This document shows, piece after piece, positions 20,684-31,730 of a stretch of 64,000 bases of DNA (position 1 is the first letter of the stretch; every line of letters starts with the position of its first letter). The translations under genes were made by a program, and so were the position numbers. The stretch covers positions 136,811,138-136,875,137 of the forward strand of contig JAPTHN010000001.1 in the NCBI GenBank assembly GCA_026936325.1. Reading direction: 5' to 3'. The notes under the pieces were generated by a model. The model worked only from the letters and a program-made list of their open reading frames with translations. It did not search any database and was not told where the DNA came from. This DNA comes from Platynereis dumerilii (Eukaryota; Annelida; Polychaeta; Phyllodocida; Nereididae).

Positions 20684-23125
20684 GCCCCCGCAGGTCTCGG
20701 GCCTCCTCGTGGCGGTGGGTGGTAACACTAAGGTGAAGCCCTCTATCCTTAGTGGCCAACACGAGACAGTGCGCTTGCACACGTCTCCCCGACGGAAATG
20801 GGGCAACCTGTTTGCCGTGGGTTGCGACCCGTGTCGGAGGATGAAGGGGTCCTGGTAGTTGAGTTGGGTGGGACTAAGTTGGTCCCTCCCATACAATACA
20901 CTACTTTGGCCTGGATTTCTCCTAGATGGGAGGCTGGATTGGCCCGGTCCAGTCAATCGGCTTGTCATGTTGTCACTAGGGCTTCGGTCCTATTTGGCCA
21001 TGGCTGATGGGTCAATCAAAGAAGGTTCTGACCAAGTCTACATGCTGGCCATGTTTTAAATATGATTGCAGCTGTATCTCTTACCAAGCCTTCTACGAGT
21101 ATTTCCCCCATGTATCCCTGGACTAGGGTACTGGGCGCAGCCCTACCCATATTAGTCCCCCTTGTTGGGCTCCTTGGTGGGGGGGAGCATGGGGGATGAA
21201 CATCATAAATTCCTATGGCATACTCTCTTCCTAATTCACAGTCTCGACTAAAACGGCAGCGGTCATCCTCGGATGACTGTATCGACCCAGAACTGCTAAA
21301 TCGACAAACGACAACACGAAAGTCGGAGTACCGACACAGGTACATAGTGTTCAAACCAACTAGCAGGCTATCTCCCTTCGCCATCTACAAGACCATACTT
21401 CAAGAAGTCGGCAAACCTGCAGAGACAACCTTACAGAGAGATGGGACCGTCCTATTTAAGACCGGAAACGACGACCAGACTCGGAAACTCCTTAGGCAGA
21501 AAGATGTTGCAGGTACACAGGCAATAATCGAGCCTCATCGGACCTTGAATACTTCCAAGGGAGTGGTTTTCTCCTCCCTTAGCTATTTAGACTCGGACGA
21601 CGATTTACAAGAATGGTTTGAAACTTTTACTGATGTCATTCATTTTCATAGAATCCCACAGAGGCATAATCGGGAGCTTCTTATCTTGACTTTTTCAGAC
21701 ACGACTCTTCCAGAGAGCGTTAAAGTTATATGGGAGCAATGTAAGGTACGACCTTACATCCCCAACCCAAGAAGATGCTATAAATGTCAACGTTTCGGTC
21801 ATCTGAGCAAGTGGTGCCGACGACAAGAAGTTTGTGGACACTGTGGATCCGAGGACCACGTTCAATCAAAGGAACAACCTTGCTCAGCCCCTCCTCTTTG
21901 TGTCAACTGTAAGGAGGATCATCCCTCTTACAGTAAAACTTGTAGACAGTGGACTAAGGAAAAAGAAATCCTCACATTGAAGGCAACCCAAGCGATATCT
22001 TTTCCGGAGGCTAGAAGGATCGTGGACCAGCACTCAGGAATTCCCAGCTATGCGGACATGGCAGGATATCGACATCCTCATCAATGTGCGACACCAAGAC
22101 GAAGACTACAACTCGAAGAACACAGCATCAACAGATCACACCAACAACACACAGAGAACCCAGAAGACACTAGCAGACACTCGGGAAGAACAAATGAAAA
22201 AACCACTCTAAAGACAACAAACACCACAAACCAGTCTACTCCCCGGGCGGACCTTGAAGAATCAAACACACCGGCTGGCACCACAACTCCTCCAGATACA
22301 GCAATGGAAGAAGAACATCCAAATGAAGCAGACACTGAAGAGGAACAGGAAGGATCAAATGATGGCGGGGACACGACACCCAGCAACGAATCCATGGAAG
22401 AAGAACAAGAGGAAGAGGAAGAACATGAAGAGGATCAAGGGGACTCACAGGAAGAAGAAAACGAAGAAGGACAAGAGGAAGAAGATGATCCAGGAAACCC
22501 AAGAACAGGATGGAATGGACAAAAAGGAAACAAAACCTGTGGATGAAGGAAAATACAGGGCACAAAACGAAGACAACCAAACAATCACAACCAAAGATTA
22601 TCTTTACTACTTCCTAGATGAAGAACCATCACCTGAAAAGATTGAAAAATTCCGACCGACGTTTGTACGAGACTGGCTAGAACCGGCAGTGAAGCATCTT
22701 CAAATGTCTGGCTTTGGCAATGTGTCTCGGAAGCTGATTGAACGAACAAAACAGAAGTTGCACAGCTGGCATGAAGATACACATACAAGCAAAAGAGAAA
22801 TATTCAATTTAGTCACCAACTGCACCTTCACTGACGAGTTCTATGGAATCCTCGGTATTTTTGTCTTACATGACCATTTGTCTGTTGCTATGAAATTGAT
22901 AAGAAAACAACGGACAACAGACAACATAACACAAAAAAGGAATAACTAAGTAGCAATCTAACAAAACTATACAGACAATTAGTACAAACATGATACAAAA
23001 AAAGAATACCTAACTACCAATCAAACAGGACTATAAAGGCACTTAGTAAAAACCAAGTATGTCTCTAAATAGCCCAACAAGATGCTGATGAGACGTAAAG
23101 CCCAAACACACACACACACACACAC
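20684..23125 (+). mobile_element. ORF1-only 'half-LINE' retroelement, copy 2, full length
   Basis: 2442 bp flanked by a 13-bp target duplication ACCATGTCAATTG (20671-20683, 23126-23138). Same 5' start (GCCCCCGCAGGTCTCGGGCC) and same 3' tail as copy 1, here ending in a (CA)n run. Sequence identity to copy 1 is very high over the first 1.1 kb and lower in the acidic and C-terminal coding parts, where there are indels. No RT ORF. Confidence 0.85.
21215..22949 (+). pseudogene. Half-LINE ORF1, copy 2, with one frameshift
   Basis: The first frame (21215-22546) carries the N-terminal domain and three zinc knuckles (CYKCQRFGHLSKWC onward) and runs into the acidic stretch. Near 22500 the frame shifts, and the C-terminal domain (ETKPVDEGK ... 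QMSGFGNVSRKL ... TFTDEFYGIL) continues in another frame to 22949. It includes the TDVI residues that copy 1 lacks. The C-terminal domain is conserved in both copies despite divergence, which suggests it matters to the element. Confidence 0.8.
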
Positions 23126-23138
23126 ACCATGTCAATTG

Positions 23139-24015
23139 ACGCGATGTAGGTAAATCCATAATCCACAACTTCAGGATAATGGCATGTCAAATTGTCTATG
23201 AAAACGAAGTCTCTGCATTCTCCTCACCATTTCAGTACATTTTAATCCCGGAATATGGGTTAAATCCCAACAAAATGTTTAAAATTTTTCCATGACGAAG
23301 TGCGTTTGTTTACGTCACGAGCAAGTTTTTTTTTATCAAATTTTTTTTGGCCAAGCCGAGGGTGATGTGGATGTGCAATATTTGTCTAATGCACGTTTGA
23401 TTGTCATCATGATCAGATCCTGACGAAAGAAAGGTATCTGTTGTAGCCTTGTTGGACTCATACGTGGTGATAAGAGAAGCCATCCTCGATGAATCTTGTA
23501 TTGCCGAATTCTTGTTTTTCTGTTCTCCTCCTCCTTGATCAGAAAAGGGGTGAAATTCACCAGCATAAAAAAAAAGCACTGGCAAGCAAAGTAAAGCATC
23601 ATATTCATAGAAACACTGCAAAACACAATGATTGACAGGCGTCAATCTTATTCATCTTTCTAACTTACGGACTGATTTTGTGTTTTAATTCTTAAGAATA
23701 TTGTGATGGGGCATGTTGTTAATTATGATTAGTAATGGCTTGTGGAGATTGGAGATGAGCCTATTCTGCTACCAGTCCTAGAAACATCTCCATTCATTTC
23801 ATCATGATAGTCCGCTTTGCCTGTGTGTTACATGAACAGCCATTCCGCACCCTGGATGAACCCTGCCTCGGTCCCTGCATCCACTAGAATTAATCTTCAA
23901 CCTTTTCCATCAGTGAATGTGAGTACACTCTTTGCAGTAGTCCATTGGGCAATTATGATTACGAATCCATTCCTTTGTGTCTTATGGTGCAAATTTACTA
24001 CTGTTTCGTCTGTAT
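23139..24015. other. Intergenic, no gene recognised
   Basis: Two overlapping minus-strand frames of about 100 codons near 23310-23645 are not recognisable proteins. No repeat borders seen. Confidence 0.35.
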
Positions 24016-24159
24016 GGACCACTTGCCTACCTTCTCTTTCTTTCTTAACCTTTCGTATCGTAAAGACTCTTCTCTTTTACATGCCACAGTCATACTTTCT
24101 TTTGCTCAACGTTTCCCTTGTCCTTTCAGGCTTTCACCTGATATGTCATTCAACTATTT

Positions 24160-24760
24160 TTCTCATCTTAAGAAGAAACGTAGCTTATAGCAACATTAAA
24201 ATTCTACTTTATTATTTTTTTAATCAAACCTCTCAAAAAATTTAATTGTGTCAAAAAAATTACAAATGTTTATTGCTGCAAGCATATCTTAAGCATGGAT
24301 AATATTTTGTTGGTGCAAATTGGATAATTGTACATGAACATGTTACATGTACATACAAAAATATTATTAACCTACTTTCAGTGCATGTCCATCTGAGGGT
24401 CGATTAAAAACTTTACTTTGAATCAAAGTCTGAATCCGAGTCCGAATGTAACGTCTCGAATATTCCGGCATCTTGAACATCTTCCTGCATCTTTTCTTCG
24501 TTGGTTCTTTACATTCCTGGGGTGTGACACTCGACTGTGGCACTTTAGGGGAAGGGGAAGAGTCATCAGAAGAATGCGACTCCCGCACTCGAAGCCCAAC
24601 ATCCGATGGATCTGCTGGCGGGCTCACTTCTTGAATCCCTCCCGCAGGGACAACGAACGTTCCTGGTTAAACATGTGGAAGTACAAACGCCTTTCTGGCT
24701 CAACATGGGGAAGGACTGCCATCGCACCTTGAGACAGGATCGGTGTATAGGGTGAGGGAG
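24160..24760 (-). pseudogene. Family R decayed coding repeat, copy B (uninterrupted)
   Basis: Colinear with copy A but without its two insertions. On the minus strand a readable segment is AGGIQEVSPPADPSDVGLRV, SSDDSSPSPKVPQSSVTPQE, KEPTKKRCRKMFKMPEYS and RPSDGHALK ending at a GTAGGT donor-like site (24367-24627). Other parts are broken. Probably part of a spliced, transposon-encoded accessory protein; family not recognised. Confidence 0.5.
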
Positions 24761-25244
24761 CAAATTTTTCAAAATTCGGAATATTTCAAACTTCAGTCAA
24801 AATGGAAGGTTTTGCCAAGTCATAACAAATTCATATTTTCAAGCCTTAGAAACAAGACAAAAAGGATCCTTTTTGTAAAGTTTGACCTGTATTATCTCAA
24901 ATCAAAAGTTCAATATGGCCGTCTAAACTTGGTGATGCTTTGAAAAAAAGCGCATTCATATTTTGAGGCCATGAGCCATGATGACAGTAAGGAGGACAAC
25001 AACATCGTGGTAACAGGTCTTGTTGACCAACTATTCTAAGATGCCCCACACGGAAAAGTAAGGGGAATTAGTGTCCGTGCTGGAGAAGGGCCAGAAGTTG
25101 GCCACCCAGAAGTCACCGAAATTTCTTTAAGTGGAAATCCTGAACTTCCTTGGCCATAAGGCATGGGGAACCATCCTGAGTCTGCCTATAGTCGCCATTG
25201 GGGTAATTCACATCCAGCCATGGCAAAACTTGATATCACTCGAC

Positions 25245-25778
25245 CTAGTAGTATGCATCAGGTCCGTCCCCCTTTACTCGCATGAAAAAGAAATAAAGCA
25301 TAATTTTTCTCTCTGAAGTCATGACCTCCGAAACCATTGCCTGAGCTGGATACTTCGCCCTGAATGTCCCATTGACATCTTCTGTTGATTTTATATAGAA
25401 TTCGCCATTTCTTTCGTTGACAATAGAATCCACAACCAAACGTTTATAGTTTGAAAAAAAAAAAATTGAATATCGAGCCATGCTTCCTAATGTGCCCATC
25501 ATTTTTTTCACCATTTCTATCTTCTGGCCTTCATGGAATAGGCTGAATGGTGTCTTTGGGGTCCTGACATATGATCTCAGGCCAAAATCATTTTGCATAG
25601 CCGATCTGGCAGCCTTGAGGTCCACCTGAAGCTCATTAACCACCTCTCTCATGGAGGTTGCAGGTACCTTGTCAGTTTTGTCGTCAGTGACTCCAGGAAT
25701 GCTCCATTCCTCTCTAAATTCTCTCCACAAACTCCCAGACTTCCATCTTATTCCTTTCCCATCATTGATTGCCTTCAT
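25245..25778 (-). CDS. Unrecognised 177-codon ORF in the transposon mosaic
   Basis: The longest open frame in the 23-34 kb mosaic that is not otherwise explained. Sequence runs MKAINDGKGIRWKSGSLWRE ... TSMREVVNELQVDLKAARSA ... RGEFYIKSTEDVNG-like ... SERKIMLYFFFMRVKGDGPD. Composition is protein-like, with charged helices and no simple repeats, and it lies on the same strand as the other decayed pieces. It may be an exon-sized remnant of a DNA-transposon protein or part of a host exon. No function assigned. Confidence 0.35.
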   Translation of the reverse strand: MKAINDGKGIRWKSGSLWREFREEWSIPGVTDDKTDKVPATSMREVVNELQVDLKAARSAMQNDFGLRSYVRTPKTPFSLFHEGQKIEMVKKMMGTLGSMARYSIFFFSNYKRLVVDSIVNERNGEFYIKSTEDVNGTFRAKYPAQAMVSEVMTSERKIMLYFFFMRVKGDGPDAYY

Positions 25779-26044
25779 GATATTGTATTCCGGTTATGAG
25801 GTCACTCTGACAATGTCAGGGCTTGTTTTTTAGTCAATGTGGCACTGAAGCAAATCTGACCACCTCTTCCTCTTTGTCTCCTGAGGAGTCATTTTTAATC
25901 ATAGCTCATTCTAACCTTCCATAGGTATGGCTGATACCTTAATGATTATGCTGTATTGTTTTCACAATTTTCCTGTAGATGTGAGATGCTTTTTTAGCAC
26001 AAGGAAGTTCATGGAAAATTTTGGTTCCCCACCCTGTAGTTACT

Positions 26045-26690
26045 TGATTAACCCCTTCACAATCTTTGTTACATTTATAATCTGTCTATCCATAAGATTC
26101 ATGTTTGTGTAAAATGCCTCCCTCGTTACCCTGCATTCGCAGAAGGTTCTCTCACTGGTCTGAGTTGAAGAATTCGATGTTGTACTACGTTAAACCTTTG
26201 ATGATTCGTCCTCTGGTTTCTGCATTAGAGGCTTCATGGGAGATGGTCACTCAGGGGCTAAAAAATCTAACTCATTGTAAAAACACATGCTGCCTCAAGA
26301 AAAATGAAATTAACCTACTTTTAGTGCATGTCCAATTATTGTCAATCTGAGGTTCTATTGACAACTTTGGTGTGAATCAGAGTCCGAGTTTGAGTCTGAA
26401 TCTAACGTCTCAACATATTCCGGCATCTTGAAGGTCCTCCTCCGTCTTTTCTTCGCTGGTTGTATACATTCCTGAAGTGTGGCACTGGACGGTGGCACTT
26501 GAGGGGAAGGGGAAGAGTCATCAAAGAATGCGTCTCCGGCACTCGAGGCCCTACCTCCGATGGATCTGCTGGCGGGCTCACTTCTTGAATCCCTCCCGCA
26601 GGGACAACGAACGCCATTCCTGGCCCAAAATGGGGAAGTACTGCCATTGCAACTTGAGACGAGGATTGGTGTGACCATATGGCCTTTTAC
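26045..26690 (-). pseudogene. Family R decayed coding repeat, copy C
   Basis: 26060-26310 matches 17080-17320 (the CCECKVTREAFYTNMN part) and 26308-26690 matches 16690-17040 and 24370-24720 (the proline/serine-rich and basic part). The order of the two parts differs from copy A, consistent with a circularly shifted or tandem arrangement. On the minus strand PAGGIQEVSPPADPSEVGPR is still readable. Confidence 0.5.
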
Positions 26691-27265
26691 CATGTTCATT
26701 TCAATATGGCCTCTGCCTGGTTGCAGCAAGAATTCAAGAGCCCAGGTAATCAAACTTTCTCGATTATGTATTTCCTTTCCTTGATCTTCACATGCCAGCT
26801 CGTAACATATGGGCCCAGCATGGTTTGGATAAAGATGACACAATTAATTATCCGTTAACATGGATTGTAGGGCAACCCATCATATTGGAGGGTTGTGCAG
26901 TCTCTTGAACCACCATATTGCCCTACCTGTTTAAAAAAAATCTTTTTAGTTGCATCTGCATCATATGAAACAAGGGTTAACTTATGTGGTCAATGAAATG
27001 AACATTAATTTGGAGCAGAAGCTTGATTTTAAATCCTGCTTTCATCTTTACGGAATTGATTTAACAAGATATTGAAAGGCTTCTGAGAAATTGATTGACT
27101 TCTTCAGTTTGAGTTTTTTCCTTTTGTTTGCAACGCATTATGCATTGAACTAACTGGTTGCAGGTCTTACAGCATAGTTCCAGGTGTCAGGTATACACAC
27201 TGGTAAACCGGACTGGTTAATTGTTGATCTCTTCCTCCGAATTGTCTCATTCAATATTTTTTTGA
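26680..27265 (-). repeat. Segmental duplication, left copy (partner 29200-29800)
   Basis: About 590 bp at roughly 90% identity to 29200-29800 in the same orientation. The minus strand encodes AGPICYELACEDQGKEIHNR and FLLQPGRGHIEMNMVKG in frame, a conserved-looking phrase that recurs near 28920, 29060 and 29200. It looks like an exon of a repeated transposon-encoded protein. Family not recognised. Confidence 0.6.
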
Positions 27266-27413
27266 ATTCTCATATTTTTCTTCACTTAGAGAACTGCATC
27301 ACTATGGTCATGCAAAGGAAAAATATATAAACTTACACAGTTGAAGACCCAAGAGGAGAGCTACAACTTCAATGTCACCACAGATGTTCCAGATATGAAT
27401 TGAATACTATACA

Positions 27414-27630
27414 CAAGGCCGTATTAACCTATGGACAAATGGGGCATTTGCCGGGCCCATGACCTTAGGGGGGCCCACGATGAAGCTGAAAAGAGTTGCG
27501 ACATTGAAAAAAGTGCGTTGGGCAACTGACACGAGAATGTACTTTTCAAAATTTAGAGCTTTTTTGGGCGCGAGGGGGGCCCATGAGAGATAGTTTGCCC
27601 CGGGCCCAGAAATGCGCTAATACGGCCCTG
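27414..27630. mobile_element. hAT-type MITE (217 bp) with 8-bp target duplication
   Basis: Ends CAAGGCCGTATTA and TAATACGGCCCTG are inverted. Perfect target duplication ACTATACA at 27406-27413 and 27631-27638. Inside, GGGGCATTTGCCGGGCCC and its near-inverse GGGCCC...GCCCCGGGCCC. Confidence 0.9.
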
Positions 27631-27778
27631 ACTATACATATAATATGTTTCCTCATGAGCAGAGTTACCTGGTACATTTATGTGCATGTTCCGCACAAAA
27701 CCAGAAAACGTAATCACATTTCTGCATCAAACTGCAAAATTTGCAGAACGTAGACAAAGACGAATAACATGCTATGCT

Positions 27779-27832
27779 GTCTCAATATAGCCAACTAAAA
27801 GGTGCTGAAGAGGCGTAAAACCCTGACACAGG
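27779..27832 (+). repeat. Solo copy of the half-LINE/SINE 3' tail
   Basis: CAATATAGCC.ACTAAAAGGTGCTGAAGAGGCGTAAAAC corresponds to the terminal tail of the half-LINE and of the SINE at 34492. No recognisable 5' part, so a severely truncated insertion or a decayed SINE. Confidence 0.65.
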
Positions 27833-28286
27833 AGCAAAGAGTATGTCTCTCTTCTCTGCTTTTGTTCACCTTTCTAAAGATCTCCGCTCATTTGCATGCC
27901 ACTTGCTACTATCATATTCTCTCGCGAGTACTGTTGAAATTGTCGTTTTAAACACTTAACGTCAGCTTCTTCATTCCCCTAAAAACATTACAAAAGTGAC
28001 ATTGCATGAGTAAATCGTTTAGTTTATGATCAGGATAAGTTTGATAAATTTTTAACATAGGGAAATAAAATGTATCTGTTCAGGTGGAAACACCTGGAAC
28101 ACCTCGTATTCAGTTCATAATTTTATGAGAAGTACAACACAGAATTCTGGCCTCAGAGACCCAATCGTCATTCTGTGCACCTTCCCATTCTCTTGGAGTT
28201 ATTGGCGATCCCTCATCCCAACCACGGAAGCTCCACAATTTTATGACAGAAGAATATGCATGCCAAATGGCAATTTTGCATTATTA

Positions 28287-28616
28287 CTAAGAATATGCAA
28301 GACTTGTCCTAAAATCCTGGCAAAGAACCACTTCTTGACAGTAAAACTTCAACCCAATCAATTCTTCATCTGAAGATATTTCGACTACCAATGCTGGCAA
28401 TAAATTTGAAACCAAAACATGGTTGCAAACCTGAGCTTCATTCGCTGGTTTGACGGGTCCTCCGACAGAAACCAGCAACAATCGGAGCCAAGAGAAGTTA
28501 GGAAAATTTAATTTCTCCAGAATCATCAAATTGTCCAACTCACTGAGGGCAAATTTACAAAGTTTCCTTATGTCATCCTTGTGAGGCAAGGCCTCTGGGC
28601 GCCATGATTTATCCAT
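28287..28616 (-). pseudogene. Unrecognised coding remnant on the minus strand
   Basis: A 109-codon open frame (DKSWRPEALPHKDDIRKLCK ... LDNLMILEKLNFPNFSWLRL ... VEISSDEELIGL) with protein-like composition, in line with neighbouring minus-strand pieces. Not assigned to a family. Confidence 0.3.
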
Positions 28617-28917
28617 TGAGGCTTTTAGTGTTCAGTGTCTGCCCACCACAATTTGGTTCTCCTGCAAAAATAACTTTATGTACATAAATATGGCTTCCAG
28701 AAGCTCAAAATGTCAAATCAGATATGAAACAGTTAAAGAAGGAGAGTTCCTAGTGCAGATTGGGTTCAACTTTCAATGATTCCAAGCACACAATGTTCAT
28801 CTGTTACATCTTCCCTTGCAACTTGACTAAGGGTCCATCCTTTCTGGTGGTCAGATACCTTTCGAGGGTACAATGTAGCCTATCCTTTGCCAAGTCCACA
28901 AGTTCTTTTACCATGTT

Positions 28918-29243
28918 CATTTCTGTGTGTGCCACTCCAAACTGCAGTGAGACGCAAGAAAATTTTAAGAGCAAAAGACAAAGGTGTTCCAATGTACCTG
29001 TGATCCTGTCGCATGCAACCCACTCATGTCAAAAAGGGCTTTTATCATATTCATTTCTATGAGGCCTCTTCCTGGTTGTTCATTTCTGTGTATCCAACTC
29101 CAAACTGCAGTGAGACGCAAGAAAATTTTAAGAGCAAAAGACAAAGGTGTTCCAGTGTACCTGAGATCTTGTCGCATGCAGCCCACTCATGTCAAAATGG
29201 CCTTTTACCATATTCATTTCAATGTGGCCTCTTCCTGGTTGCA
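28918..29243 (-). repeat. Tandem duplication, 163-bp period
   Basis: CATTTCTGTGT... at 28918 recurs at 29081. Both units contain CAAACTGCAGTGAGACGCAA and AGCAAAAGACAAAGGTGTTC, and each is followed by the EMNM(V/I)K-encoding phrase on the minus strand. The duplication inserted an extra exon-sized piece into the decayed coding unit. Confidence 0.8.
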
Positions 29244-29800
29244 GCAATAATTCATAAGCCAGGGTCATCAAAGGTTTTCGATCATGTATTTCCTTTCCGT
29301 GATCTTCATATACCTAATGGCAACATATGGACCCAGCACGGTTTAGACAAAGATGACACTTGTAACTTAATTATCCACTGACATGGATTATGTAGGGCAA
29401 CCGATCATATTGGAGGATTGTTCAGTCTCTTGAACCACCATATTGCTTTACCTGCTTTTTTAAATCATTTTAGTTGCATGTGCATCATATGAAACAAGGG
29501 TTAACTTATGTGGCCAATGACATGAACATTAATTGGAGCAGAAGCTTGATTTTAAATCCTACTTTCATCTTTATAGAATTGATTTAACAAGATATTGGAA
29601 GGCTTCTGAGAAATTGATTGACTTCTTCAGTTTGAATTCTTTCCTTTTGTTCTTAACGCATTATGCATTGAACTTTTTACGATCTAACTGGTTGCAGGTC
29701 TTACTGCATGGTTCCAGGTGTCAGGTATACACTGGTAAACCGGACTGGTTAATTGTTCATCTCTTCCTCCGAATTGTCTCATCATTAAATATTTTTTTAA
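29200..29800 (-). repeat. Segmental duplication, right copy (partner 26680-27265)
   Basis: Same content and orientation as the left copy, with small indels, including CCGGACTGGTTAATTGTT and CTGGTTGCAGGTCTTAC. The two copies enclose about 1.9 kb holding the hAT MITE and other pieces. Confidence 0.6.
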
Positions 29801-29889
29801 GGAAGAGGGCAACCTTTCTTTGGAGTAGTCAAAGTCTGGTGTATAACATTTTGTTTCCAACAGGGTTGCAGGTTTGTTAAATGAAGAAG

Positions 29890-31125
29890 CTCAGACTTGA
29901 GGTATTTGTCAATGTAATTTCCGCTACTTGTTGAAAAATATGTCATCTTTAAATTCCCTTTCCAAAGACATCTTCAGTGCACTCATCTTCAGCCATTAAT
30001 ATAACTTATGCGAAAGGTTTAAATCGAGGGTTGAAAACTCAACTTGGTACCTTCAAATGCAATGGCAGTCCCTAGCTTTCCACAACGTTCACAATGAAAA
30101 CCAAGTATATCTCTGAATGGCCCACTTAGATGCTGCTGATATGTAAAATCCCAACACACACACGTATACACACTACTATTGAGTTAAGGGATGTTTCAGG
30201 ATCTTGAAGGTTTTCGAAAGTCCAATTATTCTCTCGACATGAACCCTCTTGCTGTCGAACTGCCGGTCCTTTGCATCAGCACAGTTACTCATCCTGTTCT
30301 TTTTTTGAAGAAAAGGGAATGTTAATGAGCACATCTTTCTGTTCGAACTGATCTTGAACATTGAAACCCTTATCGGCCATTATAGAATCTCCTGGGCAGA
30401 ACACGTTTCTCCGATCACTACGTTCCCCAACTTGGCGGTCACAAGCCGAACCTCCAAAATTAAATTAGATTCAGGATAATATACCAAACAAGCTTTGCCT
30501 CTTAATAGAACACTGTTGCTGAGGGAGCAAGAAAGACACACTCTCCAACACCAAATTGTGTTCTATTTCATGGCGAACCGGCTTGCAAGGTTTAAGTAAT
30601 TGCTTTGGAATTAAGCAGGTAACTAAACGTTTTCCTCTTTTTGACATGAATGTACACAAACTTGTATTTCCCAACAAGGTATTATTCAACTTCCAGTATC
30701 ATACAATTCCCTTGAGACAACTTCTACAAGTTATGAGAAATCATATTTAAGATAATATATCAAACCAACGGTGCCTCTGTATAGCCCACACTGGTGCTGA
30801 TGGGGTGTAAACACAAACTCACTCATTCCCACCAGGAATTTAAACTCAGGTTGTTGAAGACGATTTGGCTAATTATCTGTAAATTAGCTTTCAAAGACAT
30901 CCCCATTACCTCACTTCAGCCAGTAATAAAACTTACGCAAAAGGCGCGCAGGTCTTTCTTTGGTCTGTGAAATCCAACGTTAAATTTGTCTTTGGAAACT
31001 TAACAATAAGTACCTTAGGATGCAATGACAGTTCTTGCTTTTTACAATGTTGAAAATGAAAACCAAGTATGTCTCTGAATAGCCCAATCAGGTGCAAATG
31101 AGACAGAAATCCCCTCATACACGCA
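29890..31125. repeat. Paralogous segments, each ending in a half-LINE-like tail
   Basis: 29940-30110 and 30830-31080 are diverged copies (TTTCAAAGACATC..., CCAAGTATGTCTCTGAATAG) and 33400-33500 is a third partial one. Tail copies occur at 30102-30172, 30766-30825 and 31064-31125, with the TAGCCC...GGTGCTGATG core progressively degenerate. On the minus strand the paralogous parts read LHPKVLIVKF / LHPKIFNGKF, so they derive from a repeated coding unit. The DDE transposase remnant lies between them. Confidence 0.5.
30180..30455 (-). pseudogene. DDE_Tnp_4 (HARBI1-like / ISL2EU-type) transposase remnant
   Basis: The minus strand reads ACDRQVGERSD, then PGDSIMADKGFNVQDQF, NIPF, and after a frameshift in an A-run KNRMSNCADAKDRQFDSKRV and HVERIIGLSKTFKIL. 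This is the signature block of DDE_Tnp_4 transposases: MADKGF holds the second catalytic Asp and HVERxIG the Glu. The N-terminal DNA-binding part is not attached here. The protein cuts and joins transposon ends; this copy is a non-functional fragment. Confidence 0.75.
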
Positions 31126-31422
31126 GACAATGTTCACAGTGCAAATCTTTCATCTTTTTTGGCAGATTTGTCTCATTTGTATTTGCAGTACATGTAATCA
31201 AGTCTGAAAACCACATGGTGGTGTGACATGAAGCAGTCATAATTAGCTTCGCTGAGAAGCTATTGTGGTTCCTGGCAATTCAGCATGTTCCGGATCTGGT
31301 GATATAAATATACAAAGTTTTGTAACACATGGGAGCATGATTAGCCTGGACAATCCCGGCAGGGCCTCGAGGAGGATTGAAGTAAGGGCCTGGATGAGGA
31401 TTGAAGCAAGGGCCTGGAGAGG

Positions 31423-31730
31423 GATTTGGAAGGTGGTGCTCAAACCATTTTCTTTGACAACCGATGAAAGGTCGTCAAAGAAGGAAGCCACAACCTCTCT
31501 CATCATGGCTTGGTGCCTGAAAGAGGCAGTAGCTTCAGGGGCACGAAGAGAAAGATTTGACGGAACACTGAAAAGTTTTGCCCACTTATTTGAAGGCATG
31601 CCTTTCTTGAATTGTTTCTTCTCGGCCGCAGCCATTTGTTGGCCTAACATGTAACGATGTACGTCCAAAACGCTGATATTTTGATGTAGCTCAGCTCCTG
31701 TTGCACTTGGAGCTTTGGTTGATGGCTTGT
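31423..31730 (-). pseudogene. Pogo/Tigger-like (Tc1/mariner superfamily) transposase N-terminal remnant
   Basis: The minus strand reads EKKQFKKGMPSNKWAKLF, then PSNLSLRAPEATASFR and VASFFDDLSSVVKENGL, matching in order the CENP-B-type helix-turn-helix end and the LSLRKPExTS ... FFDxL boundary that precedes the DDE core in pogo-like transposases. The frame stays open downstream but drifts from the family. The catalytic core is absent. Confidence 0.55.

Noticed and set aside
23817-24245. 142-codon plus-strand frame
   Set aside because: Hydrophobic, pyrimidine-driven composition; antisense to the repeated coding unit and without motif.
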